64,000 bases of DNA from Taenia hydatigena (taxonomy: Eukaryota > Platyhelminthes > Cestoda > Cyclophyllidea > Taeniidae), in contig JADWOT020000003.1 in NCBI GenBank assembly GCA_036345935.2, positions 8,792,134 to 8,856,133 of the forward strand. Reading direction: 5' to 3'. The position numbers were made by a program, and so were the translations under genes. A model generated the notes under the pieces. That model was given only the letters and a program-made list of their open reading frames with translations. It did no database searches and was not told the origin of the DNA. Positions within the stretch are counted from its first letter, which is position 1, and each line of letters starts with the position of its first letter. Shown in pieces: positions 11,881 through 23,900 of this stretch.

Positions 11881-12095
11881 ATGGTCTCATTTCGAGCACA
11901 CTTTAGCAGAAGTCACGGGAGAAGTAAAAATATCGCTTCTGCAACGATGTGAGTTCATACAGTGAGGCCAGCTATGCCAACATCGTACTCGCCTCCTTCC
12001 AAATTCACATCGCTGTATGGACCCACATCGTCGCTTAAGCGATATTTTCCTCTTCTCGTGACTTCTGTTGAAGTGAGTTCGAACCGAGACTATTG
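11881..12095. repeat. Small palindrome nested in the left arm (two head-to-head C modules)
   Basis: The first half (11881-11985, +) carries AGAAGTCACGGGAGAAG, AAAAATATCGCTT and GATGTGAGTTCATACAGTG. The second half (11986-12095) is the diverged reverse complement: CTGTATGGACCCACATCG, GCGATATTTTCC and CTCGTGACTTCTG. A perfect 12-bp palindrome TCGCTTAAGCGA sits at 12031-12042. Single + copies of the same module occur at 16556 and 17372. Confidence 0.75.
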
Positions 12096-12554
12096 TTCCG
12101 ATACCTTGGAAGACATGATTATTTTAATTACCATCTTTGGAAAAATAATAATGGTGTGCCAAATGTACTTATGAAGTGAAGGGCAACTCGTGAATTTCTG
12201 AAAGCTCTGGATGGCAGAACAGCATGTAGCGTGTAAAACAACAAGGCAAAGTTGTCTACCTCGATAAAGTGAAAGGCCACAAATTCTTTTATAACACACT
12301 CATTCACAGTTTAGCTGCGTGTCATATAGCCATTTCCTTCGGCTTCCAATCCCTGGGCTGAAGTGTCAATGAGGAGAAGGCTCACTCGAAGCAGCGACAG
12401 CACTGATAATCGTGCCATCTGACAGGACTCAGGACAGTTCAGTGAATCGCTCCCCAGGATCATCGGTTCTGTTAGTCGCTACCTTTTATCCGTGACGCAA
12501 CCATTGTAAGCAACCTTCTGCCAAAGCAAAAATACTTGCGCGCATATTGCTCTT

Positions 12555-12655
12555 TTTTAGACCAACTAAATTTGTAGTTCACCAAACAAACTGCAAATTC
12601 ATTCGTTTGGTTTTCAATAAACTATCAATCCTACCCACGGTTTTGTCGTTAATTG
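12555..12655 (+). repeat. Module D, copy 1 (left arm)
   Basis: Contains CTGCAAATTCATTCGTTTGG, then CCCACGGTTTTGTCGTTA. A diverged copy in the opposite orientation is at 16680-16800, with the complement of CTGCAAATTCATTC and of CCCACGGTTTTGCCGTTA. Confidence 0.6.
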
Positions 12656-13429
12656 CACAGGAAGGAGTGGCAATTAGAGATTGTTGCTTGCGTGAGCGAA
12701 GCCATTCGACTGAGAACCGTCAAATTGTAGTGCTGTGACGAGAACATCACCACGTGACAGACGTCTCCACGCATACACACCCGAGAACTATTCACCCTCC
12801 TCCTTCCAACCGCTTGCCTTTTGCTATCTTTGCATTTAGGAAGACATATTTTGGCTTGAATCATGATGATTCAAAGCAAACTGACTTCGCGACAAGTTCT
12901 GCTCCCTTTCCTGATGGGGTAGTTGTTTGATTTTGTGTGCACCTCACTGCCAGCCACTACTTGAAAGATAGCTTTGATGTCAAAAGCAATCGAGCGTGAT
13001 CTATGCCACAACACAGCAAAGATTCAAAAGCTCTCACGCGTTATGATGGATATCAATAAATTCCCTTCGAAGGACGAATTCGGTCAAAGCTATCTTTGGC
13101 TCTTACCTATCAATGATAAAAAAGGCGAAGTTTAACTCCTACTAACATCACGCTCACCTTCAAAATTGCACAAACCTACCCTAAAGTGCGAAAAAGCAAC
13201 GTTCAGATTCACGATGACAATCCGCGTGGAGGTCGATGGTAATGATAGTGTAGGCTAGCGACCATGCACCGAAAATTAGATTTCTACCATTCCACAGCAC
13301 CCGAGTTGGATTTGCTGCCACATATTTACTGTCAGCATTGATGGCTCGTGACATGAGCACGTAAAATTACGTCCATTGTGATTTTAAACAATGTCAGTGC
13401 GGTCTCTCCTACGTTAAATGGTGTGAAAA

Positions 13430-13620
13430 TGAATAAAAGATGTGGGATTGCAAGGTTTGGTACCAATAACAGCCTTTTATTTGCAATCGCATTTGATGTC
13501 TGTCAGCCGAAGAGCAGTGACACGAAATCTGCACTGCAGAAGAGCTGACGACAATACTAGATGTGGCTAAAACAAGCAACAATGAGGCTTTGAATGTGAG
13601 ATTCGGAGGTGGCCAAGTGT
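13430..13620 (+). repeat. Module A, copy 2 (left arm)
   Basis: Shares with 11250 and 16846 the series AAGATGTG, a nearby GGTACCAATAACAGCC, TCTGTCAGCCGAAGAGCAG, CTGCACTGC and GAGGCTTTGAATGTG. A 100-codon frame overlaps it (13563-13865) and is also open in the right arm, but it matches no family I know and is not kept in the other modules. Confidence 0.65.
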
Positions 13621-14281
13621 ATGCTGCCAATGGGAGGGCAGGAATTGTGCACGACGAACTTGGGATTCTTTACAATCTAATTTGCCATGAGAAAATCAAC
13701 CGAGACATAGCAACTAAGTCGTTTCTCCTAGACGACAATGTGGATTCCAAAGCATGCCACCGAATGATTTTGACCTTCTTCAGCAACGAGCCGCACTTGA
13801 TTGGGGCAACACCCGTTTTCATTGACAATTTGACACATCGCGGTGATGGAATCAAGCATAACTGAAAGGAGGGCAGCTGACGCATCAATTGTGACCCACA
13901 ACAGATCTCTATTCTCCTTTCCCTTAGGCCTTCACAAGTGTTTGTTTAATGCCTTCCTGAACTGCATGTCATTGATTTTCTTCAAAGACCTATATGGTTC
14001 TCCTAGTAGTTTACTGTTTACACTTCGGCTTGGGGCTTCTAAACCAGCGAAAATGGGTACAGGACAAGGAAGACAAATGATATTCCTGCAGTAGGAAACT
14101 TTGTTGGTGTTTAAACCTATGCCTCATCCAACCACTGTCGACCTTGTCTTAGCCAGTGAGTAAGAAGGAGTTTCCTCGTCCCATTTCTCTTCGAAGAAAC
14201 TGTCTTTTGATCGTGCGCAAACTTACCAGCAAGCAGGAATTCAACTTCAGGACAAATGGTCAGAATTGTAGAGCGTGCACG

Positions 14282-14402
14282 CCCCTCATCTCATTGTGCT
14301 TTACTATACGCCAGCTTGATATTTTGCGCCCCTTCACACGCTTGAAGATCGTAAAAGCAACATCTTGCCACCTGCATTCAGCAAGGCCATTTCCACTTGT
14401 AT
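14282..14402 (-). repeat. Module E, inverted copy (left arm)
   Basis: Read on the minus strand it has TTGCTGAATGCAGGTGGCAG and ATATCAAGCTGGC. These match GCTGAATGGAGAGAGC and ACATCAAGCTGGCACAG on the + strand at 17585-17712. A diverged inverted pair within one arm. Confidence 0.6.
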
Positions 14403-15999
14403 GATGCATTAAAAAGGACATCGCAGTCATCGCTTCATGACAAGTAGAGACTAAGCCCCAAGGATTTCCATGTGATAAGCTCTCTGGAGGTTCATATTCA
14501 TTTCATCTCATTTTCTACTCCACCCACTTTGTGTAGCAGCGATGCAATCCTCACTTACTGCGCGAAGGTCTTGTCTAAGAAGAACCCAAGACCACCATCC
14601 TACCTACCCAACAGAGAGGAAAGGCTTGAAACCAATAAGTAGTTAGCAAGGAGGCGCATGCAGAAAGGTGTGGCAGAGTGCGAAACCCTTCGGTTGTTGA
14701 TTGTCTCCCAAGTCCTATCACTTGTATTACTCACACTCTACCATAGTCAACTTTTGTCATTTTGCGCCCTAGTTGTCAAATCAGTGCGTTCTACACAATC
14801 GAGAAAGTGGAAATAAAGCACATCGTACTTTTATGTAAATGGGTTTATTCGTACTCTTTCGATCAGCTGCGCCATCCATGCGAAGGTATAAATGAGGACG
14901 GTAACCGCCTTACGACGATATCACGAGACTCTGTGGCAAGTGCACCAACGCAGAATGCAAATGAAAGCGTAATCAAGCGCACCAGGGGACACGAAACCAA
15001 AAGAGAATGCTGAAATGGGATCCGACCTCAAATACAACCACGAAAGCCACTGAGTCAGGTCAAATCTCACACAGCATCTGCATCACTTCATTTCAGACCA
15101 CCTACACCACCTCCTCTGCCACTCAGTGCTGGTGAATTTTCTTCACCTAATTTCCATCACATCACAAGCGTAGTTAGCTTGAAATAAAGTGCTGCAGATG
15201 ATGTGCTGGATTTCACTTGCCGCAATAATTCCCACGTCTACGCATACAACTGAGCTTCTTTTCCTGCAAGCACTTCTGGTTTGATTACAAATTCCTTTGC
15301 ATTCTTCGCTGCTATTAGACTCGTCAGTGTGGCCAGTGTGGCGCTTGAGTGTCGCTTCCTTCTCATCAAATAACACTTCACTCACCCAGTTTATTAAAGG
15401 GATGTACAAATGCACTCATTCAGAAGAGGTGTAGATCCACTTCAGCTTCAACTTCCTGGTTGTAAAATTCGGCAGGAAGGATGTTGGTGGCACCAGTTTG
15501 ACTGCTAAAGGGCAAAAGAGGGACTTACGAAATTAGGTAAAAGTTTGTGGGAAATGAAAGTTGTAGGGCGCAGAAGACAATTCACAATCTACATCTAAAG
15601 AGTTTTCTTCATTTTAAGTTTTATATAAAGTTAGGGAGTAAAACGCTGTTTTGTGCGCTCTACACTGCCTTTGCTCTCCTCTATTCTTGATTAACGAGGT
15701 GACTGCTACAACTGAGGGTTCTGCTCATCGACTGAGAATGTGAGACTTTCATCTTACCTAGACAGGCATTACAAATGGTCGTTTGCTACTTTGAATGCAA
15801 GTTTATGGGAAAGAGTCGTCATTTTGTGTTCTGTCAAGGTGAGGGACTTCAACATGTTGTACTTTTGCCTTACCGTGCTATGGACACTCACCTGCCTTAA
15901 GCATACCCCAATAGCGTCACTTTGCCAACTCAGAAGTTGTAGAAATATGCGACGTCTGAGTGGGCAAGGGACGAGGCAATTCAATAGACAGCGGTAAAA

Positions 16000-16120
16000 A
16001 TGAATAAAATATGCGCAATTGCAATGTCGGATACTCACAGCACCCGCCCAATTGCAAAATCATTTGATTTTCGTCAGCTAAGGGCAGTGATGGGACACCT
16101 TCACCGCAGAGGTTCTAACG
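16000..16120 (+). repeat. Module A, copy 3 (left arm)
   Basis: Contains AATGAATAAAATATGCGCAA, a TCGGATAC stretch and CGTCAGCTAAGGGCAGTGA, matching the landmarks of the other A modules with substantial divergence. Confidence 0.55.
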
Positions 16121-16555
16121 AAAAAACAATGAATGCTGGAGTTAGAGAAATATAAGGTAAACAAATTGAAAGTTGATTATTTACGATCGGCGTAAGCGAC
16201 GATGGAAATAACACCTTGGCCCTGCCGAACGAACACCGCCTTGTAAGCACACGTTGCTGAATTCCTCCAATTCCGCACTGCAGCATGTCCGGCACATCAT
16301 CCACCTTCATTGAATTTCTAGCACAGACCTGCATTTATAGTCCAGCTTATCAGATCGCACAAAATCGGCGAATTTGAAGAATTTCGAAAATCCCTCACTT
16401 CGCTTTTGAGGCAATCACAACGGCTTGTTCGATGTTTCGAGCCAGTGCGCAAATCGCATCAGAACGCACCAACACATTCATCCACATCAAATGCATGTTG
16501 TCTACTTCGCAGTCATCCTATCCGACTGCTAACCACTTTGCAAATTCCAATTTAT

Positions 16556-16665
16556 GGTCTCGGCCCGAGTACTCTTTAACAGAAGTCACGAGAGGAGTGA
16601 AAACATTGCTTCAGCGATGATGTGGGTTCATACAATGAAGTCAGCTCTGCAAACACCTGATTTTC
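16556..16665 (+). repeat. Module C, single copy (left arm)
   Basis: Contains GAAGTCACGAGAGGAGTG and GATGTGGGTTCATACAATGA, matching the C modules at 11881 and 17372. Its mirror copy lies at about 22477-22586. Confidence 0.65.
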
Positions 16666-16679
16666 TTCATCCAAACTCC

Positions 16680-16800
16680 ATTCGGTACCGTTTGGTATCG
16701 TCTAACGGCAAAACCGTGGGGAAGAGTGATAGTCTATTGGGGACCAAAAGAATGAATTCGCAGAATGTTTGCTGCCACGCATTTAGTGTCGGTTTAAACA
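16680..16800 (-). repeat. Module D, inverted copy (left arm)
   Basis: Reverse-oriented, diverged copy of 12555-12655, recognisable by AACGGCAAAACCGTGGG and GAATGAATTCGCAGAATG on the + strand. Confidence 0.55.
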
Positions 16801-16845
16801 GATAGTGATGTGAGCGCAAGCTTTAGTAAAAGTAGCGGCAAAGAC

Positions 16846-17040
16846 AATTAACTAAGATGTGCGATCGCAATGTCGGGTACAGATTTCAGCCTTGAATTGC
16901 AGTCGCGATTAATATCCGTCAGCCGAGGAGCAGCAACACGAAACCTGCACTGCTATTAAACTGACGAATCGACTGCATTCAGTTGATAAGCACGAAAACG
17001 AGGCTTTCAATGTGGAATTCACAGAAATGATCAAGTGGGC
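16846..17040 (+). repeat. Module A, copy 4 (left arm)
   Basis: Contains AAGATGTGCGATCGCAATG, CCGTCAGCCGAGGAGCAG, CTGCACTGC and CGAGGCTTTCAATGTGG. It is the best-kept copy of the A landmarks. Confidence 0.65.
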
Positions 17041-17371
17041 ACCAAACTTAAAGCAACAAAAATTAAACACGGTAAAATTGCGACATTAATGATCCCTTTG
17101 TCGTAGGATGGAGGAGCGAGACCTTGCTCATGTCTCCTAGATAACAGTGCAAATCACAGAGCGTGTCGCCGAGCCAACACAACCTTGCATACAAACGCTG
17201 CTGACTTCGTTCATCCCCACACCACATCATGACCGGTATATCAGCCACCTCTGATACCACTGATGCATTGACTGTGACCCAAGAAGCAAATCTCTATTTC
17301 CACTCTCCTCGAATGGTTGCACTACCTCGTCCATTCTCACCCCTCGTTTGATGAGCTAATGCCAAATTTAT

Positions 17372-17482
17372 AGTCTCGGTCCGAAGACACTTCAACAGGA
17401 ATCACGAGACGAGTAAAAATATCACACCAGCGACGATGTGAGTTCATACAGTGAAGCCAGCTATGCCAACACCTGACAGTCC
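17372..17482 (+). repeat. Module C, single copy (left arm)
   Basis: Contains AGTCTCGGTCCGAAGAC, ATCACGAGACGAGTAAAAAT and GATGTGAGTTCATACAGTGA. Closest in order to the half-module at 11881-11985. Confidence 0.65.
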
Positions 17483-17584
17483 TCACTCCAACTCCATTTC
17501 TTTCCTTTAAGCTGCTTTTGCGACTGTTTCTTCATGCCACACAATGCATAATCCAACGTTTTTGCCATTGGAACGTACAATTTA

Positions 17585-17712
17585 GAAATGGTTTTGCTGA
17601 ATGGAGAGAGCAGGACGTCCTATTTGCAATCTTCAAGTGTGTGCAAAGGAACGCAATACATCAAGCTGGCACAGAGTGGAAGCACAATGAAAGGAGGGAT
17701 CTCCACACCTCT
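17585..17712 (+). repeat. Module E, direct copy (left arm)
   Basis: Matches the minus strand of 14282-14402. A short open frame covers it and its right-arm mirror (complement 21424-21551), but no known protein is recognisable. Confidence 0.55.
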
Positions 17713-18180
17713 TCACTTGACCAAGTTAAATGAGGCTCTGACGGATGAGGCCAGTAGAGCGCAAAACATTTGCTGCTACCTTTTATTACTTGGAACAATC
17801 ATGACTTTCAATAGTCTACTTCATTCTAATGTACAATCAGCGACAGAGTCGCCTTGCCTTTGGGCGCTGCCTAAGACGGTCCAATGACTGTATAGGTCAA
17901 ATCCGGTCACTTCCGGTGGTGGTGTAGCTAAAAATACCGACCCTCATTGCACACATTAAACTCACTTTTTATCGCTCACGTCAAAAGTGGTTTAGCAGGT
18001 CAAAGTCAATGCACAAATACTTTGCAAACTGACATTCATATTAAGGAATACCAATTTTGCCGTAAAATGGCATAACTTGCAATTGCCTTAAGATGCTGTG
18101 GTTTGAAGAATCGTAGGACTTACAGGTGATGTGAATTCTCAGTGGAAGGCACCGAAACTCGTTGTTTAATGACATTAAAT

Positions 18181-20960
18181 TTTTGATTTGCCAACTAAAA
18201 CATTCGATTGTTTTACATTTTGCAGAGTAAATGTGTCCGAGTAAAGGAAGTTAAAATGGAATTTTGATTTGGGCTCTTCGCTTTCAAAATGGAACTTGGC
18301 TCTTGATGATTTGCACTGAGAAGTGGTGAATCAGACCGAAGTAGATTGCAGCCACAGTTGTCCAGCTCTTGGTGCCTGTGTCTGGAGTGGATGAATAGAC
18401 GGTTTGTACTTAGTCACTCAGGAATGAGTTAGGCTTGCCTGCAGTTGGGCGATATGTCATGTTTGGAGTTATTCAGTAAGCATTAACAAGGCGGCTGACA
18501 AATAGGAAGCAAAATAATCAAATCCAGTGAATTGGTCAGCCTTCCAGCACCCAGGTTTCTTGTACTGCCAACCAGCTGACGTATATGAAACGCGATTTTA
18601 TTTAATAGGAGCCCATTAGATCCCGACGTTGCGATCACACACCTCCTATTCATCCTTGCACCTTCTTTGAAACAAACTGCCGTGTAGCTGTTTTACTGGC
18701 GAGATGCGCCACTTTATGTGCCTGCGTCACGAGTTATTACTCGTGCTGGCGGTAGATCCGTGGCAGGAGACTTAACTGTGGATTTGTGGAATGGGAGGAA
18801 TTGGCTTCATGGTTTGTGTTCGTCGGCCAACACCACCAGCCCTTTTGGCTTCTAGGCGGTGTGTCATCGTATAAAGGAGCATCTTTTTACATCACTTTTA
18901 GAGTGAGGGTACACAAAACCAAGATTTAGCAAAAGGATTGTGTGAATTCCATTTCATATGCTCACGTCACGAGTTATTCACACGGGTAGTAAATGTGTGG
19001 TAGCAAGTCCAACTATAGCGTTGTCAAATGGGAGAAATCACTTTCATGAACTAGCGCTTTCAGTTCTGTTCCCCTCAAGACAGTACGGCATCGAGAATCG
19101 GAACGTCATCTTACTTCACTTTCAAAGTGCGTGTACACAATACCAGAAGTCGGCAAGAAGTCTCTAGGTGTTCGACCACGAAGTCTTTAACGCTGGCACT
19201 CTAAGGTTGAAAGTAATTTTGATTGAATTTGTTTTTGTTCATAAAATGGGCTGCGATTTCTGGTAGTGCGTGGAGTGCTTTGAATTGCTGCTTCGCTCGG
19301 CTACTCTCCATTGGATGAATAAAAGTAGGGTTCACAGCTGGCAACGACACAGATGGTGGTTGAGGCAGTCGGGGTGCCACTTGATGGTTAATGAGGTTGT
19401 TGTTTGAATGACTGATAGATTAGTTATCAACGGGCACCGTTCAGGCGTCTTATTGGTCACTTTTAATGAATACGCGTAATCCACAACTTTTTGTCCCTAT
19501 GGCTACAAATCTGATTCTTCCGAACATCCGAGTTCCATCGATGGCCATCTCGGGATCAATCAGTAATGCTCCATGGATGGTGCTGGTGCAATGGAAATCA
19601 GCTCAATGAATAATGGAAAACTAAGTGGTGGATTAGGAGATGTAGGCGACTCGAAGTGAAGTAATGCGGGTGTCGTGTAGAGTTTGACCTGCCTCAATAA
19701 GTTCCACATTGACACTTAAGATTGGTTCCCACTTTCAGCATCCACTTTTGTCCTGCATTTCTTTGATGCGTTTGATTACGTCTACATTTACATTCTTAAT
19801 GGACAGAGGTGCTATGGGGTTTCGTCATCTCATCGTGAGGCAGTCGAATCCGGAGTGGCATTGAGGTGGTTTTGCATTCGCACCAAGTGCCACTTCTCAT
19901 GGTGCACTCAGTTCATTGAAGGTGTACAAATAACTCACTCACATGAGGTGTAGACTTGCTTTTGTTTAACGTTTCTTGTTGCGAATTTGGCGGAAAGTAT
20001 GTTGAAGGCTTTAGTTTGATGACCAGAAGGCTAAAAGGCTTGAGCGACGCAGGAACTAAGGAGATGTGTGGAGAGGAAGGTTCGTGGTGGAGTTTGAGAA
20101 TCGCAAGTGAGAGAAAGTGGAGAACGATCTACGGTCCTCTGCAAAGGGTTTTCACAATCTGTCGTGTACCGTATTACAATTGATACAACACACTCATTTA
20201 CAGTTCTGCTGCTTGTCTGTGGCACGGATGAGGAACATTGCGACACGGTGCTATAAAGGCAGTTGGCGTGTTCTTTACATGCAATTTCACCTGTAGCCTT
20301 GCCATACCAACTAGATCTGAAGTTAATTAGGACTGAAACTTAGGAAGGTCACGGTGACTTGACGGTGGAATTTGCAAATGCTGTGGAGTAGGGTGTGTAA
20401 AGTGAATGACATAGCCGTTGCGATTGTCGTAGTTCTCCTTCAACCGAGAAGTATGGGATATTCTCATCACAGTACAAGCCTGCACACTGTTGGTATGTGG
20501 TCTTTGCGCTGATATTACGGCATCGGAGCGAAGTCTAGCATCATTTCTATGAAGGACGCCATGGCACTACTGCTTTTAACCACTAGTAGCATAAAGGGAT
20601 GTCAAATAGATTTAATAAAGCAGGCTTATTTTGCACTGTCCCACCACCATCTCCTGAAACAAAAGATTTGGGAAAGCTTACTGGAATGTGTAATATTGAT
20701 TTGTGTGGCTTTTGTGTACAGATGCATTGAGAGGACTGCCACGTAGGAAGGCTCTGTTCGTGGCATTGGAATTCGACGGTTCTCAGTGTAGTGGCTTCGC
20801 CTACGCCTTCGCCGTCGAATTTAGCACATCAGAATAGAGTGCTACTGACGCGCTAACTGTGACTTATGACGCAGATCCCCATTTCCACTTGACAAAGGTA
20901 CTCAGCTAATCACAGCAGTACGTGACAACCTATTCATCCACATCCAATTGGAAATTGGAA
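18181..20960. repeat. Palindrome spacer, a mosaic of the same modules
   Basis: The 2.78 kb between the arms is not itself symmetric. Diverged copies of arm modules can be picked out. 18600-18905 and 18955-19150 share CGTCACGAGTTATT with each other and match the right-arm segment near 25600-25960. 19620-19800 matches right arm 24020-24190 in the same orientation (TTTGACCTG, TTTCAGCAT, TTTGATTACG). 19905-20050 matches left arm 15405-15500 (GAGGTGTAGA, ATGTTG). 20155-20240 matches left arm 12286-12340 (ACACACTCATT..CAGTT). A 10-bp inverted repeat (20770-20779 with 20812-20821) lies near the right end. No gene recognised. Confidence 0.7.
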
Positions 20961-23900
20961 ATTCAATGTCATTGAACAACGAAATTCGGTGCCTTCCACT
21001 GAGAAATCACATCACCTGTAAGTCCCACGATTCTTCAAACCACAGCATCTTAAAGCAATTGCAAGTTGTCATTGTACGGCAAAATTGGTATTCCTTAATA
21101 TGAATGTCAGTTTGCAAAGTATTTGCGGATCGACTTTGACCTACTAAACCACTTTTGACGTGAACAATAAAAAGCGAGTTTATCGTATGCAATGAGGGTC
21201 AGTATTTCTAGCTACACCATCAATGGAAGTGACCGGATTTGACCTAAGCAATCGTTGGAGCGTCTGAACCAGCGCCCAAAGGCAAGGCGACTCTGTCGCT
21301 GATTGTACATTAGAATGAAGTAGACTATTGAAAGTCATGATTGTTCCAAGTAATAAAAGGTAGCAGCAAATGTTTTGCGCTCTACTGGCCTCATCCGTCA
21401 GAGCCTCATCCAACTTGGTCAAGTGAAGAGGTGTGGAGATCCCTCCTTTCATTGTGCTTCCACTCTGTGCCATCTTAATGTATTGCGTTCCTTTGCACAC
21501 ACTTGAAGATTGCAAATAGGACGTCCTGCTCTCTCCATTCAGCAAAACCATTTCTAAATTGCACGTTTCAATGGCAAAAACGTTGGATTATGCATTGTGT
21601 GGCATGAAGAAACAGTCGCAAAAGCAGCTTAAAGGAAAGAAATGGAGTTGGAGTGAGGACTGTCAGGTGTTGGCATAGCTGGCTTCACTGTATGAACTCA
21701 CATCGTCGCTGGTGTGATATTTTTACTCGTCTCGTGATTCCTGTTGAAGTGTCTTCGAACCGAGACTATAAATTTGGCATTAGCTCATCAAACGAGGGGT
21801 GAGAATGGACGAGGTAGTGCAACCATTCGAGGAGAGTGGAAATAGAGATTTGCTTCTTGGGTCACAGTCAATGCATCAGTGGTATCAGAGGTGGCTGATA
21901 TACCGGTCATGATGTGGTGTGGGGATGAACGAAGTCAGCAGCGTTTGTATGCAAGGTTATGTTGGCTCGGCGACATGCTCTGTGATTTGCACTGTTATCT
22001 AGGAGACATGAGCAAGGTCTCGCTCCTCCATCCTACGACAAAGGGATCATTAATGTCGCAATTTTACCGTGTTTAATTCCTGTTGCTTTAAGTTTGGTGC
22101 CCACTTGATCATTTCTGTGAATTCCACATTGAAAGCCTCGTTTTCGTGCTTATCAACTGAATGCAGTCGATTCGTCAGTTTAATAGCAGTGCAGGTTTCG
22201 TGTTGCTGCTCCTCGGCTGACGGATATTAATCGCGACTGCAATTCAAGGCTGCAATCTGTACCCGACATTGCGATTGCACATCTTTTTAATTGTCTTTAC
22301 CGCTATTTTTACTAAAGCTTGCGCTCACATCACTATCTGTTTAAACCGACACTAAATGCGTGGCAGCAAACATTCTGCAAATTCATTCTTTTGGTCCCCA
22401 GTAGACTATTAATCAATCTTTCCCACGGTTTTGCCGTTAGACGATACCAAACGGTACCGAATGGAGTTTGGATGAAGAAAATCAGGTGTTTGCAGAGCTG
22501 ACTTCATTGTATGAACCCACATCATCGCTGAAGCAATGTTTTCACTCCTCTCGTGACTTCTGTTAAAGAGTACTCGGGCCGAGACCATAAATTGGAATTT
22601 GCAAAGTGGTTAGCAGTCGGATAGGATGACTGCGAAGTAGACAACATGCATTTGATGTGGATGAATGTGTTAGTACGTTCTGATGCGATTTGCGCATTGG
22701 CTCGAAACATCGAACAAGCCGTTGTGATTGCCTCAAAAGCGGAATGAGGGATTTTCGAAATTCTTTAAATTCGCCGATTTTTGTGCGATCTGATAAGCTT
22801 GACTAAAAATGCAGGTCTGCGCTAGAATTTCAATGAAGGTGGATGATGTGCCGGACATGCTGCAGTGCGGAATTGGAGGAATTCAGCAACGTGTGCTTAC
22901 AAGGCGGTGTTCGTTCGGCAGGGCCAAGGTGTTATTTCCATCGTCGCTTACGCCGATCGTAAATAATCAACTTTCAATTTGTTTACCTTATATTTCTCTA
23001 ACTCCAGCATTCATTGTTTTTTCGTTAGCACCTCTGCGGTGAAGGTGTCCCATCACTGCCCTTAGCTGACGAAAATCAAATGATTTTGCAACTGAGCGGG
23101 TGCTGTGAGTATCCGACATTGCAATTGCGCATATTTTATTCATTTTTACCGCTGTCTATTGAATTGCCTCGTCCCTTGCCCACTCAGACGTCGCATATTT
23201 CTACAACTTCTGAGTTGGCAAAGTGACGCTATTGGGGTATGCTTAAGGCAGGTGAGTGTCCATAGCACGGTAAGGCAAAAGTACAACATGTTGAAGTCCC
23301 TCACCTTGACAGAACACAAAATGACGACTCTTTCCCATAAACTTGCATTCAAAGTAGCAAACGACCATTTGTAATGCCTGTCTAGGTAAGATGAAAGTCT
23401 CACATTCTCAGTCGATGAGCAGAACCCTCAGTTGTAGCAGTCACCTCGTTAATCAAGAATAGAGGAGAGCAAAGGCAGTGTAGAGCGCACAAAACAGCGT
23501 TTTACTCCCTAACTTTCTGTAAAACTTAAAATGAAGAAAACTCTTTAGATGTAGATTGTGAATTGTCTTCTGCGCCCTACAACTTTCATTTCCCACAAAC
23601 TTTTACCTAATTTCGTAAGTCCCTCTTTTGCCCTTTAGCAGTCAAACTGGTGCCACCAACATCCTTCCTGCCGAATTTTACAACCAGGAATTTGAAGCTG
23701 AAGTGGATCTACACCTCTTCTGAATGAGTGCATTTGTACATCCCTTTAATCGACTGGGTGAGTGAAGTGCCATTTGATGAGAAGGAAGCGACACTCAAGT
23801 GCCACACTGGCCACACTGACGAGTCTAATAGCAGCGAAGAATGCAAAGGAAGTTGTAATCAAACCAGAAGTGCTTGCAGGAAAAGAAGCTCAGTTGTATG

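Larger units (their letters stand above)
3564..18180 (+). repeat. Left arm of giant inverted repeat (palindrome)
   Basis: The reverse complement of this arm is found at 20961-35565. The outer edge is sharp: GCTCGGTAGATGAGAGC starts at 3564, and its complement ends at 35565 before the sequences diverge. The inner edge is at the block ending GACATTAAAT (18171-18180), matched by 20961-20970. Sampled stretches differ by about 1-3%, plus arm-specific indels such as 53 bp at 6196-6248 present only here. The arm carries an NK-2 homeobox pseudogene and a set of diverged repeat modules. The + strand of most of this arm is A/C-rich. Confidence 0.96.

Noticed and set aside
13563..13865. 100-codon frame open in both arms
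   Set aside because: It overlaps repeat module A, is not open in the other A modules, and the arms are too similar for openness in both to be evidence of selection.
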